From Corylus avellana (Eukaryota; Streptophyta; Magnoliopsida; Fagales; Betulaceae), in NCBI RefSeq assembly GCF_901000735.1, contig NC_081543.1, forward strand, positions 8,353,921 to 8,417,920: a DNA stretch of 64,000 nucleotides, written 5' to 3'. The notes below the pieces were generated by a model, which did no database searches, was not told the origin of the DNA, and worked only from the letters and a program-made list of their open reading frames with translations. How positions within the stretch are numbered: position 1 is the stretch's first letter; every line of letters starts with the position of its first letter. Both the position numbers and the translations under genes were made by a program. Shown in pieces: positions 11,842-22,954 of this stretch.

Positions 11842-12044
11842 CGTTTGAACTACAAGCAATAAATTTTCAGAAATGTAAAGAGTGTAACCATGTGGTTGGC
11901 TTGGTAGGTGGTAAGAGTAGAAAATTAGGGAAGAGAGAAATCCACGTACAAGAAAGACCCCAGCATGCTTTGGGTTTTCTATAAAGAGAAGGAGCCAAAA
12001 CCCAAAAGGGTGGTTAGTGGTTACAACTTGTAGGAATCAAAATT

Positions 12045-12203
12045 GAGTAATGATATTAGTATTTCTAGAGTTATTCAAAATATGATGTGACTTTTAAAAT
12101 CACCAATAGATCAAAAGTCAATAAATCACATCTCAAATTCAACGGTAATTTTAAAAGTCACATCACATTTGAAATAACTGTAAGAAGACTTATAACATTA
12201 CTC
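12045..12203. mobile_element. Palindromic MITE, GAGTAATG family
   Basis: Ends GAGTAATG and CATTACTC. Inner arms GATGTGACTTTTAAAATC and TTTTAAAAGTCACATCA fold back on each other. Further clear members lie at 24676-24855, 35674-35855, 54176-54350, 60117-60276 and 61572-61742. Confidence 0.85.
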
Positions 12204-12498
12204 AAGACGAGTTTCAATAGCTAAGTCTCTATGAGAGTTTCCAGAGATGAGAGAGCACTTTTGTTTCTCTTGTCCCTATGCTGTTTCTCCCCTACCAAAT
12301 TCTGATTTGTTTCCTTTGCTGTTGTCCACTTAAAAAAGGGAGGAAATCTGCCCCACCTCTCTATATTTTTTTTCCTTATTCACTTTTTCATGCAATTTGA
12401 AAGTCAGATTTATTGTGTTTTCCTCCCCTTCTCCACCCACGAGCCACCCATCCTCCCTCACTGGCCTCCTCCACCTCCAATGACGGTCTCTACTTTCG

Positions 12499-12514
12499 CA
12501 CGTGCATGCACGTG
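12499..12514. promoter_or_regulatory. Double G-box in a 16-bp perfect palindrome
   Basis: CACGTGCATGCACGTG is a perfect palindrome of two CACGTG G-boxes flanking CATG, which also makes an RY-type CATGCA/TGCATG core. G-boxes bind bZIP/bHLH factors and RY elements bind B3 factors. It lies about 80-135 bp upstream of the duplicated TATA boxes, the usual position in a promoter. The gene it served is not identifiable. Confidence 0.55.
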
Positions 12515-12566
12515 TTGCTGCCACCCCAATCCGACTTTATTTTTGTCACGCGTAAGGTTAATTGAT

Positions 12567-12650
12567 TCCTCGTTATTACTCCTCTGAATCTCTATAAATA
12601 GTACCCTTTCCTCGTTATTTCTCCTCTGAATATTTATAAATAGTACCCTC
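12567..12650 (+). promoter_or_regulatory. Tandemly duplicated core promoter (two TATA boxes 42 bp apart)
   Basis: A 42-bp unit starting TCCTCGTTATT repeats at 12567 and 12609. Each copy contains TATAAATAGTACCC (TATA boxes at 12593-12600 and 12635-12642). Downstream to about 12890 is higher-complexity sequence with a 68-codon frame (12680-12886) that matches no family I recognise. It may be an orphan promoter of a decayed gene or drive a non-coding transcript. Confidence 0.5.
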
Positions 12651-12899
12651 TTTTTATATATGGAGATTCACAAATTCAGTTGCAGACTCAAATGCGGTAT
12701 TCCCTACACCTTCATCATCAGTTACCTATCTGTTTGGATATCGTGGTATTGCTCCGCTCAAGTAGCTCCCATCTAGGTAGTTCTAGACTTCTAGTGTTCT
12801 TTTTCTGTACAAGTTTTCAAGTTCGTACACTACAAGCATATCCACCTTTGGATTGCTGCTTTAAACAACATTTCATGGCGGCCTAATTCTTGACTAAAG

Positions 12900-14000
12900 A
12901 GCCAAATTTCAAATGGAGCAGGGCCATCCATTTTTTGAGATGGATGACGTATTTCTCCCCTTCCCTTTTCTCCTTTGTAATTTCTTAAAAAAATAGAAAG
13001 TCCAAACTGACCTCATAAACAACCGAATGAGCTGGTTTAGTACAGGGACAAAATTAGTAATTTGATTTTTGAGGGATTGGATTGTATTGAACTATTTTTA
13101 GCGGCCATAGCCTCAGCCACCTTCACTTTCAGAGCCTCTGGTGACTCCAGCAAATGCAGCCCCTCAAGTCTGAGCCATCTGCAGAAGCATGTCTCTTACC
13201 TTAACCTCATCTACCTGAGCCATCAGCCCTATAAAAGCTATTAACTATAAAGATCGGACATTATAGGACTGTGTCGTCTAGAAATGGCCCTAAACTCTAT
13301 TGTGTTCAGAATTTAAAATATTACCGTATTCAGGGCGGAACTAGCAATCATAGTTTTCCCAAAGACAAAAGTACAAAATAAAAATTTGGGGGTTCCGCAC
13401 CTGATTGTACTTATCTCTACCTGCAATCATGCAGTGCAGACACAACTATTTTGTAAGAAAAAAAGACTTCTGATCCCATAAATGGTGGCCATATTGTCAT
13501 TGCCAAAGATTGCCTTAAGGGTAATAAATGTAAAACACTTTCAGACAAGAAACATATCCCAAAATTTACAAAATCATGTGACTAGTAGTTAACACTCGGG
13601 TCCCATATTGAGAAGATGGGAGTAACCCAACATAGAATGAGTGATTTATAAAGATAGTCATGAATGTTAAATTTCACATTGCCTAGTTACTAAGTGAAAT
13701 TGAGCTTTATAAGGTATTTTAGAAAAATTCCAAATTGACTAATTTTTTTAGATTGATACCTAGTGTTTTTTCCTAGGTCGTTACAAATCGTATTACTCTT
13801 ATATTAATTGGCACAAATGTACATAATAATCTGATGACAACCAGCCATCCTAACAGAAATCCAATTCCCAACGGAATCTTTCATAAACAAGACAGACAAG
13901 ATCAACCAAACTTTAAGCAAGTTTCTCTCAGATCTAACTAAAACTGAAACACAGATTGTATACAAGTAAAAAACTAACATGCACAATTTTTGTATATAGT
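12900..14000. other. Unassigned intergenic DNA
   Basis: No gene or repeat could be delimited. Short frames at 13062-13244 (plus) and 13804-14022 (minus) are isolated and match nothing I recognise. Block 13080-13220 is less AT-rich than its surroundings and could be a decayed exon. Confidence 0.4.
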
Positions 14001-14002
14001 TC

Positions 14003-14172
14003 CTAGCATTTACCTTCAGCAATTATGGTTTCATCTGCAGGAGGTTCAGCAATCCAGTTTCTAACAGAATCATTCAAGTGTCTTCTTCTATCAGATGCAA
14101 CGCAATAAAGGTTTTTTGGAGCATGCACAATCCAGAAAAACCTGATAGCAAAAGCAGCAGTTTCCTTGCAAT
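14003..14172 (-). other. Exon-like fragment of unknown identity
   Basis: The minus-strand frame through this interval has ordinary amino-acid composition and includes the segment RNWIAEPPADETIIAEG. An acceptor-like and a donor-like site (GAAG/GTAAAT near 14009) could bound it. It ends where the duplicated monooxygenase segment begins (about 14173) and has no counterpart beside copy 2. It may be an isolated exon of a decayed gene. I do not recognise the family. Confidence 0.3.
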
Positions 14173-14808
14173 AATGAGGTAACTTCATGCCAGAGAATAA
14201 AAAAACACTATAAAATATCATATTTTCCTCCGAGAAACAAGAAAATTTCTCAAAATAAAAGAAATCCCAGATCATTCAATCTCTCAGATTCATTCTATCT
14301 CACAATGAAAAATTACATGTTCTGCCTTCAGAGGTTGTTGTTGTTATGGGAATGAGTTGGCCCTTTCTATCTCTATTTCCTTGAAAAGAGATGTTCCCCT
14401 GCCCCTTAAACCACATAAGTTGGCTTATGTTTCAGACATTTTAAGTGTAGCAAAGACGACGACATATAACCAAAAAAGAAACCATTGTGTACGTCTGCTC
14501 CGTTGGTTGGTTTTACAGCAGGTGTTGTAGTAAAAAACTATAGCACATAAGTTGGATCCTTGAAAAAATCATGAAACAAGAGTGGTTGATTTCAACTAAT
14601 TTTTTCATTCAATTCCTCTCAAAATGCCCCATTCTAATGAACCATTATTGACAAACACGGCATCATATCAAATGAATATTATAATTAAGACTGCTCTATA
14701 ATTAAAGGGGGTAAAGAGACGAATACAAATGTCATCATGTTATTGTCTTTTTTGGTATTTATCCCTTATATGTAATAAAACAGATCTGTCTGACAAAGTA
14801 AAAACAAG

Positions 14809-14880
14809 GCACCAGTGGTCTAGCGGTAGAATACTACCCTGCCACAGTACAGACCCGGATTCAATTCCCCGGCCGGTGCG
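14809..14880 (+). pseudogene. tRNA-Gly(GCC) pseudogene
   Basis: Clearly homologous to the intact tRNA-Gly at 29192-29262 and keeps the CTGCCAC anticodon loop. It has an extra base in the T arm (72 rather than 71 nt), substitutions in both B-box halves (GGATTCAATTCC instead of GGTTCGATTCC), mismatches in the anticodon stem, and one in the acceptor stem. It probably neither folds nor is transcribed properly. Confidence 0.75.
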
Positions 14881-14968
14881 ATAATGTTTTTTTCAATCTT
14901 GATTAGTTTCTAAGGTTTAGCAGAATGCACCACAAAAGAGAAAAAACAAAACGAGTCTTAAAGCATGA

Positions 14969-17900
14969 TTACTGAGGGAGACATCTGTTACTAACACCAT
15001 TCGAGGTGTACTCCACGAAATCCTCATGAGCTTGCAAAAGCAAGTGATGATCTTCCCATTCGTCACGGTAAGACTCAGGTCGAGCAAATAGGTTCTTGAC
15101 ACAAGAGTAAAACATTTCTTTTCTCCATTCTTCATCTCCAGGGCATCCACACTGAGAGGCAAGCCAATCATTGTACTCGAACTGCAAAGTGACACCCAAA
15201 ATTCTTTTTGAGCATGACCAAATTATTATAAACAAATCAGAACAAGATAAATTTTAGTAAAAGGCCAAAAACATCTCTCCTTCTCCAACTTAGCTGGTCT
15301 CTTACCATGAATCAAGGTAAATTTTAGTAAATGCCAGATATCTGGTATGTTCTTTCATTGTGCCACTTCAGGACCATTTAGGAACGAGAATAACTTTTAT
15401 AGGGACCTAGGCCCTCCAATGAGAAAATGACACGTCAGCATACAATACAACTATTGAAAAAACCGAAAACACTAGATTATTTGCAATTCTCTTCTACAAT
15501 ATCTTCAGTCAATCTCCCAAAAATTGTGAGTAGTTGTTCCTTAAAGAGTACATTAGGTGGAATCCAGCCCCTTGTTTCTCTCTTACTCAATATAGACCGT
15601 GAATTTTAGGGCTCCATTTTTTTTTCTCCCTATTTATTTCCTTCCTTTGGGCTGGTACATATGATTTGTAACGAGATAAGTTAAATTTTTTAAAATTTTG
15701 GTACTGTCGGTCCCAATTATTGTGTTTTTGGTCAAATTTGTGGTGTATTTTTGCGATTTTAATGTATTTAGGAAATTTTTTCAACAGATTTTGCACAAAT
15801 TTAGAAATTTTTCCTTGGCAATAAGGGCCTGGATCCCACCAAACGTGCTCTTTAAGGAATAGCTACTTACATTTTTTGGGAGATTGGAAGTGCTTTAGTT
15901 TCTATAGCCAAGGAGAAACAAGCCTTAGGCAAGACTTTAATTGCAGAAGATGATTGTAAAAGAGAATAGCAAATAATCTACTGTTTTCATTTTTTCTTTT
16001 CTTTCAGTTTTTTGCATTTCACACCGATATATCATTTTTTCATTAGAGAGCACAAAAAGACTTGATTTGTTTCCGGTCATTATAAAACTTATTCTCTTTA
16101 ACAACACATTGAAAATGAGCCATTAACCACCATACTTGATCATGTGAGCCCAGAAAACTAGGTAACAAACATCAAAATAGACCATGTTAGGCTCCTGGTT
16201 TGGGAAAATATATACCTGATAATCAACCAAGTTGTGAGTGTATCGCTTAGGCGTGCCAGAAACTTCGAGCGATGAGTAGAAAGCTTCAACATCTTCCATC
16301 ATCTCTTGTTGTGATGGAAGCATCAGTCGGTTAGACAAGACACCAGCTATCCACTTGCTTTGTAATTCAAACATGCGGAAAGGGATAACCTGGCACCAAC
16401 CCCATCAACTAATTACATCAAAATATATATCCAACCAAAACAAACAAGGGCATACTATATATGATAAGTAGGGATAAACCTTGCACGGTAAACCAACAAA
16501 GGAAAGCCATGGGGCCAAGACTGGTGGAAAAATGTGCTTGTACAGTGGCCCCACACGGTTGTCATCCACAGTCACATAGCCATCCGTTTCAAGAAAAGGA
16601 AAATCATACTTGTACCTTCAAAACAGAGAGGCTTTTGATTGTTAGAACCCAAAAACACAAAACATTCTTAGAGCCCACTCTCCCAGCCATTTTAACAAAC
16701 ATATCCAAAACATTTAATTATCATTCAGTGTCTCTCATCTTGGGTTTAAGCGCAAATTTTACATTCAATATGAAACTTTCTCCAAAGAGAATTTATGTCC
16801 TAGATGAAAAACTAAGGCCAAATAATGGAGTTTTCAGCGTACCCTGTGCAATGAAGAATGGCATCAGCAAGGATAAAGCTACCGTCTAGGAAATATACAG
16901 TACCATCTTCACAGACACTTTCTATCTGCGTCAAATTATAATTAAGATTAGCAGTTTAGATCAACTTTACCCAGAATCACAGCGAAATTACTTGAATAAT
17001 TTGTCATAATAGCCACCCAATTGTCACCAACTTACCATAGGATGAAGCCACAGGTTATCATAGCCAGCCTGCTTTCCCAATGTTCCATCGACAAATGTTC
17101 TAGCAGCAATATGTACTTCTTTGGCAACAGCAGCTATCTCACGAGAAATATCAGCTCCACTTGCTGAACTCCCTATCAAAACTACAATCTGTCAAAAAGC
17201 ATACTTGTTCACTATCCAAAAAAAAAAAAAAAAACGACATATCAGATAGAAACCTGGCACATACTTGATCTTGAAAAGGCTCTGGAACACGATAATTGTG
17301 GCTATGAATTTGCTTCCCAGGCCATTTATTAACGCCTGAAAATTTTAAAAATATAAAAAAATTAAAAAAAACTATCAAACCGATTGATCTGAGTAATTTA
17401 CAAAACCCATTCGAGTACCCAAGAAACTAGTATTTAAATACCGGGAATTTCAGCAACGCGAGGCTCGGTGAAGTGGCCGTTACACACAACAACGGCGTCA
17501 AAAATCTCATCCACACCCGCTTCGTCGCTGCCACTCTTTCTTGATATTACTTTCCATTTCGAGTCCTCCACTAATCCCACATGCAATACCTCCGTCTCCA
17601 GCCGCACCAACTCAGCAATCCCAAACTCGCGCGCGAAGTCTTTGAGATACATGAGGACCTCTCGGTGACCCGGGAAGCGCCTCGGATCTCGGTCCGGGTC
17701 GTCCCGTGAGACGAACGGATAGTCCCGGAAGCCCATGCACTCGCGGGGGAGGTTCGTACGGAGGGACCGGTAGAGGCTCGAGTGGACCGTGGCCCGGATG
17801 GGGCCGAGCCCGAGAGGATCAGACTCCACCCTCGAGGTGTAGACCCAGGTGCCGCCCACCTGGTCGCCTTGCTCGAAGACCACCACGCTGAAACCCTCGC

Positions 17901-18021
17901 GACGGAGCTCTCGGGCCGTTACGAGACCGGCGGCGCCAGCTCCGATCACGGCCACGTGGCGGGACGCGAGTGACACGGGCAGTTGTCGCATTGTTGTCGA
18001 AGGTGTTCCTGCGATTGCCAT
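14969..18021 (-). CDS. Flavin-containing monooxygenase, FMO GS-OX-like (copy 1)
   Basis: Predicted FAD- and NADPH-dependent monooxygenase. The family adds oxygen to soft sulfur or nitrogen; in Brassicales the GS-OX clade S-oxygenates methylthioalkyl glucosinolates, but outside that order the substrate is unknown. Seven exons: 18021-17442, 17335-17265, 17188-17036, 16925-16843, 16615-16480, 16389-16216, 15181-14969. All introns are GT-AG and the frames join to 469 aa, normal for the family. Motifs: FAD-binding GAGAAG (residues 27-32); FMO signature WPGKQIHSHNY (198-208); NADPH-binding GSSASG (223-228); C-terminal CTGY (294-297). The large first exon is strongly GC-rich. The usual LPWK at the exon 5/6 junction is LPCK here, while copy 2 keeps Trp. 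The start is the first ATG, 26 codons before the FAD motif. Likely cytosolic or ER-associated; no signal peptide was seen. Confidence 0.93.
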
Positions 18022-18372
18022 TTTTCATCGTGATGGAAAGAAGAGTTCGCAAAATGAGTGTAAATAATTGACATCGATAAAAGGACAAAAACTTATAAGA
18101 GAAACATTTTATTTTCATTTTTCAATGCACAAAGGGAGAGGAAATTTTTGTCGTTTGTTTCTTGTGAGTGGCGGCTTTCTGACCGTTAATATGTTAATTT
18201 GTAGGTAGAATGTACGGTTCGGATGAGTACTGCGTCTCAGGCACGTAAGCTTGAGCAGGAAAAGATGGGGGCACAAGGTGGAATATCTTCACAGAATTAG
18301 CGCCTACCGCCTATGTACACTCATTATTATTCTTGGACCATACATAAGACAAAGTTGCTGTTAACGAGAGTT
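18022..18372 (-). promoter_or_regulatory. Upstream region of monooxygenase copy 1
   Basis: Conserved with 32290-32369 plus 33365-33580 of copy 2. A TATA-like CTTATAAG lies at about 18089-18096, some 70 bp before the ATG. This is the stretch missing at the fold-back insertion point in copy 2. Promoter assignment is inferred from position and conservation. Confidence 0.5.
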
Positions 18373-18385
18373 GAAAAAATATATT

Positions 18386-19552
18386 CAACCAGAGAGGGCC
18401 GTCGGAGGGGGAGAACCCCTCCGGCCCTCCTTCCCTCCCCCTCTTCTCTCCTCCCTCTTCTTCTATCGTCCTCTTTCTTTTTGTGAGTTGGCTTATTTAT
18501 CTGATGCCTCTAACTCTTTGAGCCATTTTTTTCCTTTTCCTTTCTCTCCGTCTCTTTTCCTTCTTCTTTTTTTGCTCCAAGCTTTTGGATCGGCCATTCT
18601 TTACCCAATCTACTGGCCTTGCCAAATCCACATCATCGCTCGCCCTCCACCTATCCTCTTCGGCTTCATTCGGGTTCTTCGCATTCTGGCCATTTTCCCC
18701 CGGCAACCTTCCTCCCCGACGTGGTTTCTGTTTTGAGTTTCATGTTTCTTTGTTTTTATTTTCTTGTATTCTCTCTTTTTCTTGTTTTTTTGCTAGAGTT
18801 TGTGTTTGTTTCTTTCTGTTTTTGTTTTGTTGTTTATGCTTGTTTAGGTACTCTTTTGTGGGTGATGCTTATAGGGTTTCACTCAAACTTTTCCCTCCGT
18901 TTGAGTGCGCCGCGGATCTCCTTCACGCCTACTCCGCCACCCACTGTCCTATGTTAGGCCTTTTTCTCGCGCCTCCCACAGCGATGAGCTTCCAACGCCC
19001 CCTTCTGTTTTCGATTTCCAACGAGTGCGCGATCGGCTCTTCTTTCCGACTGCTGTCATTCTCTTAGTATGCTTTTTTATGTTGGTTATTTTCCTGTAAT
19101 TTTGTATGGCGTTCCCTTTTTCTTTTCTTTTCTTTTTTCTTTCTGTCTTGTTTTGTTTCCCTGTATCGGTTTTGTTTTTGCTTGTAATAATGTTCAATCC
19201 TCTCTCGCGATTTGCCCGCCAGATGCCCTTCGGGATAGTTGACTTGGTCCAGACCTTTGAATTGTGAATGTGAACGTTATCCTGGCTTTCAAGTCGAGAA
19301 TGATAAGTTTTAGCTTGGGGTTGTCTATCCTCAATGCTAAGGACTAAAAGCCGAGGAATAAGAGTTGTCTATACATTGGTTTGAGTCTGTTTGGCGCAGA
19401 TCTACTATTTAATTTGAAAATTAGTCATAGGTTAACATATTTTGTATAAGTCTGGAATGTAATACATCATCTTTGACGCTTGTAACATTTGCTCTATGTT
19501 GTATGAGCTTTATGCCAATTTATCAATAAATGAGATTAAACTGTTTCAAAAG
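18386..19552 (+). mobile_element. Retroposon-like unit 1 (LINE/SINE-like, A-rich end)
   Basis: Begins with a GC-rich hairpin (GAGGGCCGTCGGAGGGG paired with CCCCTCCGGCCCTC), runs through a long pyrimidine-rich stretch, and ends in ATCAATAAATGAGATTAAAC and an A run at about 19550. The 3' end resembles that of unit 2 at 20300. Frames up to 160 codons (for example 18585-19067) are Phe/Leu/Ser-rich products of the CT bias and match no reverse transcriptase. Possible target duplication AGAGGG. I infer a non-autonomous non-LTR element. Confidence 0.45.
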
Positions 19553-19597
19553 AGGGTTGGGGGTCTTGAATATATATACATTCAAGACCCCCAACCC
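19553..19597. repeat. Near-perfect 18-bp inverted repeat
   Basis: GGGTTGGG-GGGTCTTGAAT (19553-19571) pairs with ATTCAAGACCCCCAACCC (about 19580-19597) across a short AT loop, with one bulged G. It sits on the junction between the two retroposon-like units. Confidence 0.85.
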
Positions 19598-20323
19598 CTT
19601 TCCTGAGCGATCCAAAAGGGTGGAAGGAGAATGATGGATTCTTCTTCCATTTTCCTTTTACTTTGTTTTTGTTTTAATTATATTTTGTTTAGATTTCAGC
19701 AGCGACGCCTAGCTTTCACCTCTTTGGCCATCTACTCCACCTTGCCGTTTGTTTTTCCTCCCTGATATTTTGGTTTTGTTGTTTTATCTAAGGGTTCTTA
19801 GATCGGCTGTTTTCGAAGTAGATCTACGTTTTCGTTGCCAGTCCAAGCTCTATACATGTCATTATACTTTCTTCGATGGTGCCAATGAGTAGTGTAGACA
19901 ACAAGCGTTTTCCCTCCGATCCGTACACAATGATTGTGGTTCGAATGGGCCGGAGCGTGGATCGTGTGAATCTCACGCGCTTTTGTCTGAGATTGTCGCT
20001 GTTGTTTGGGGTTTTTTGTTTTTTTGTTTATTTATGTTGTTTTGACTTTTGAGTTGAGGACAAATAATTTTCAGTGTGAGGACTTATCTCTCACGGTCGG
20101 TTAAATAAAACTTTTGTAGTAAGGATATGATCTACCCATGTCTTATATCTAGTCTGCCAGGACATGAATACAATTTGATTGTTAGATTTTTCAATGTATC
20201 TACGACTCTGTAATCACATAACTTTTGCCTATATTTTTAGGAGTTTTATGCCATGTGATGTAAGAGATATATGTTCTGAATCTTTTATGGAATGAGAAGA
20301 GATTTACCTATTAAAAAAAAAAT
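19590..20323 (+). mobile_element. Retroposon-like unit 2 with 10-bp target duplication
   Basis: Flanked by the direct repeat ATTCAAGACC at 19580-19589 and 20324-20333, with an A tail immediately before the right copy (GATTTACCTATTAAAAAAAA). This is the signature of a non-LTR retroposition. The 734-bp body has no coding frame. The 3' end is similar to unit 1, so the two may be one family. Confidence 0.65.
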
Positions 20324-20402
20324 ATTCAAGACCACCTATTTATTTATTTTTATATTTTATTTATAAAATTAAAAAAAAAATCATATTTAACTCTTACATT
20401 AA

Positions 20403-21224
20403 GGTCTCGTTTGGTTCGCGGAATGTCTAGTCCATTGGAAAAGGATTAACTACTACTAGGAATAGAAGAGTGTGAAGTAGATTAGCTATTCGTATTCCTT
20501 TGTTTGGTTATAACGCTGGAATAGACTAGCTAATCATATTCTTTTTTTTTTTTTTTTTTTTTTTGAGGAAACTAATCATATTCCTTTGTTTGGTACAATG
20601 CAATATGTTAGTAAATTGAATCATATTGTAATCAAATTTCTTAAAATACCCTTATAATACAAATACAATTTATATTATTAAGGACTTTCATTCTATTTTT
20701 TTTTTTTAGACATAAACAACTTTACCATAATTTCTTTTTCTTTTTTGTTTTTAATTATGTTAGGTATGTGAAGCTTTTTTTTTTTTTTGTTTTTTTTTTT
20801 TTGCAATTATGCTACAAAATTATTTATATATAAAAATATATAGTTGGAGAAAACATAATCAAACTCAATCTTGAAATAAAATAAAAAAAATTGTTGGAGA
20901 ATGTACAGAGAATCAAAAGAAATAAAAAAACAGATTATATATTTGTATTTTATAAAAACCTTGCAGATTCTGTTTTTCCGTCAAAGAAAAAAAAAACTGA
21001 GAAAAATGAGAGACGAAGAAACAGAATTAAAAAAAAAAAAAAAATAGAGAAACGGAGAGAAAAAAATCAGAGAGAAACGGTACAGAGAATGGAGATGGCA
21101 TAGAGAAAAAAAAAATCGTTTGCACTTGCAGAAAAATTGTACCAGAAGAATCAGAGAGAAAATAGAAAAAGAGATAAAAAAAGAGAGAGAACGAAATATA
21201 GAGACGAAGAAAAGAGAAACGGAG

Positions 21225-21261
<37 letters not shown>

Positions 21262-21530
21262 AATATAGAAGAATCAAAGAGAGAGAGAACGAAATTTAAT
21301 CACACAAGTGGGGTTTTTTGCGGCAATTTACACAATTAATTTAATCCCACATGAAAGGATTAGCTAAGCCACTCATTTTTAAGTGGCTTAGCTAACCCTG
21401 TGTGTATGAGATTAGTAGTTCCATGGGAATAGACTATTCTCAAGAATAGAGTGTTACCAAACAAAGGACTAGCTATACCTAGTGTTAGCTAGTCGAATTC
21501 AAGGGTCTATTCCGCAAACCAAATGAGGCC
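20403..21530. mobile_element. PIF/Harbinger-type non-autonomous transposon, 1.13 kb
   Basis: The left end GGTCTCGTTTGGTTCGCGGA (20403 on) and right end ATTCCGCAAACCAAATGAGG (21509 on) are inverted matches over 22 bp with 4 differences. Both are flanked by the trinucleotide TAA (20400-20402, 21531-21533). A 3-bp TWA target and GGnCTnGTTTGG ends are typical of Tourist/PIF-Harbinger elements. Subterminal ATTCCTTTGTTTGGT repeats occur inside. The centre is purine-rich low-complexity DNA with GA and TA runs. No transposase is present. Confidence 0.85.
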
Positions 21531-21533
21531 TAA

Positions 21534-21993
21534 GTCTTTAAGAATAACTTCTATAAAGTCTTGATACAAACTAAGACTTTTGTGCCCTCCAATAAGAAAG
21601 TGACACATCAACTTATAAGAAAAAAAAACCAAATACAACTAAAAAAACTCGATCTAATCTCTAAAATCCTTCAAGTTCGACAATTTCACCTTCTATTGAA
21701 AAACCACCGCAACCATAGCCCATCGGCACCGCCTGGCCCGCCGCTGCCACACCACCGTTGCTACTACCCCACCTGTAATCTATATCTCTTCGGCCTTGAT
21801 TTTTGTTTCTTTCGACTGATTGGGTGAACTTTTTTTTGTCCAGTGTCCACAATCTCCTAAATTTTTTTTCGAGCCCCTGTTTTGTCCATATGAACTCTTT
21901 AAATTAAGTTTTTGATATACCCATCAAAACCAAACAATCCATTCTAGCAACTATATGCAGGAATCAGTCCTAGCCACCACAATAGAGAAATTA
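21534..21993. other. Spacer between transposons
   Basis: AT-rich with a short GC-richer patch at 21700-21780 (proline/histidine-type chance frame on plus). No recognisable gene or delimited repeat. Confidence 0.4.
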
Positions 21994-22260
21994 AGGTGGT
22001 GTCTGGTAAATAATACCAAATCGTATCATACTATTTATCTAATTTTTCAAAAAAAATAACATTAAAATATTTTCACTTTTTATATCACATTATTTACTTT
22101 TTACTATTATTTAAATAAAAAAATTACTATAAAACAAATTTTTTTTTACCTTTTAATACTATTTTTTTAATTTTTCTATATTAATTATTCCACTCATTTT
22201 TTTTCTCACCAAATATAAAGAGTATATTGTAAAGTTTACGTTGTTTACCAAACAAGGCCT
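21994..22260. mobile_element. hAT-like MITE
   Basis: The left end AGGTGGTGTCTGGTAAA and the inverted right end AGGCCTTGTTTGGTAAA match at most positions. The AT-rich interior resembles that of the elements at 23811-24085, 49528-49819 and 58346-58625. Confidence 0.6.
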
Positions 22261-22954
22261 AAATATATTACCAAATTATTTATAAAATTTATGTGACATG
22301 ACAAAATGAAAGTCTTGTGGAGGCCGCATTAAAAGTTTGTTTGATAAACGATTTTGTTTTGGTTTTGGTTTAATACTGTAACAAAAATTTATTGATGTGA
22401 AAGTAAGAATTTTTTTTAAAAAAAAAAAAAAGTGAAAAAATAAGAATATTTAGTATAAATACTGTAGCAAAAAATTGATTGATGTGAAAAAAAAGTAAGA
22501 AAGTTTTTTTTAAAAAAAAAAAGGTGAAAAAATAAGAATATTTAGTATGAAAAAATTTTATTTTATAATAAATTTTTATTTAAATAATAATAAAAAATAA
22601 GTGATATGGTGTAAAAGGTAAAATGATATTAAAAAATTAAATTAAAAAAAAATGAGATAAATAGTGTAGTGCCAAAATCGGGAAAATCGTTTATCCATCG
22701 GAGAAAAGTACTGAAAGGATCAAAGACTCCAATGAAGAATAAATTTTTGATGGGGATTGAAGGAAGGGAAAGAAAAGAAAGGATGGCCTACAGCCTATAC
22801 AAAACTGTCATTCACGCCACCATTCAATGACTAGTCCACCCCTGGACTGGTGAGCACTAGGTAGGTCAGTTGTTTTTTTAACGGGCAAATACATAGGCCT
22901 CTGGTAGCCGTAGATTAGGTGGTGTCTGTACCATTTGTAACCGTAGACTAGGTT
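22261..22954. other. Related MITE debris and spacer
   Basis: From about 22320 to 22700 the interior words of the hAT-like MITE family recur (TTGATGTGAAAGTAAGAA; AAATAAGTGATATGGTGT), and TTGTTTGATAAACGATTTTG at the left partly matches CGGGAAAATCGTTTATCC at the right. A 55-bp near-duplicate lies at about 22393-22545. No gene. Confidence 0.5.

Larger units (their letters stand above)
14173..18372 (-). repeat. Segmental duplication, copy 1
   Basis: This interval aligns from end to end with 28234-33580: a common left edge (AATGAGGTAACTTCATGCC), a tRNA-Gly-derived sequence, all seven monooxygenase exons and introns, and about 350 bp of upstream DNA. It lacks three insertions present in copy 2, so it serves as the empty-site reference. 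Confidence 0.85.

Noticed and set aside
14809..14880. Second functional tRNA-Gly
   Set aside because: Extra T-arm base, broken B box and unpaired stem positions. Called a pseudogene instead.
17468..18118. Several long frames opposite and beside monooxygenase exon 1 (and again at 31736-32341)
   Set aside because: They are shadows of a GC-rich coding exon. They appear in both duplicates only because the sequence is conserved for the sense protein.
18371..19067. Frames of 112-160 codons on plus
   Set aside because: Phe/Leu/Ser-rich translation of a CT-rich retroposon. No reverse transcriptase or other domain words were seen.
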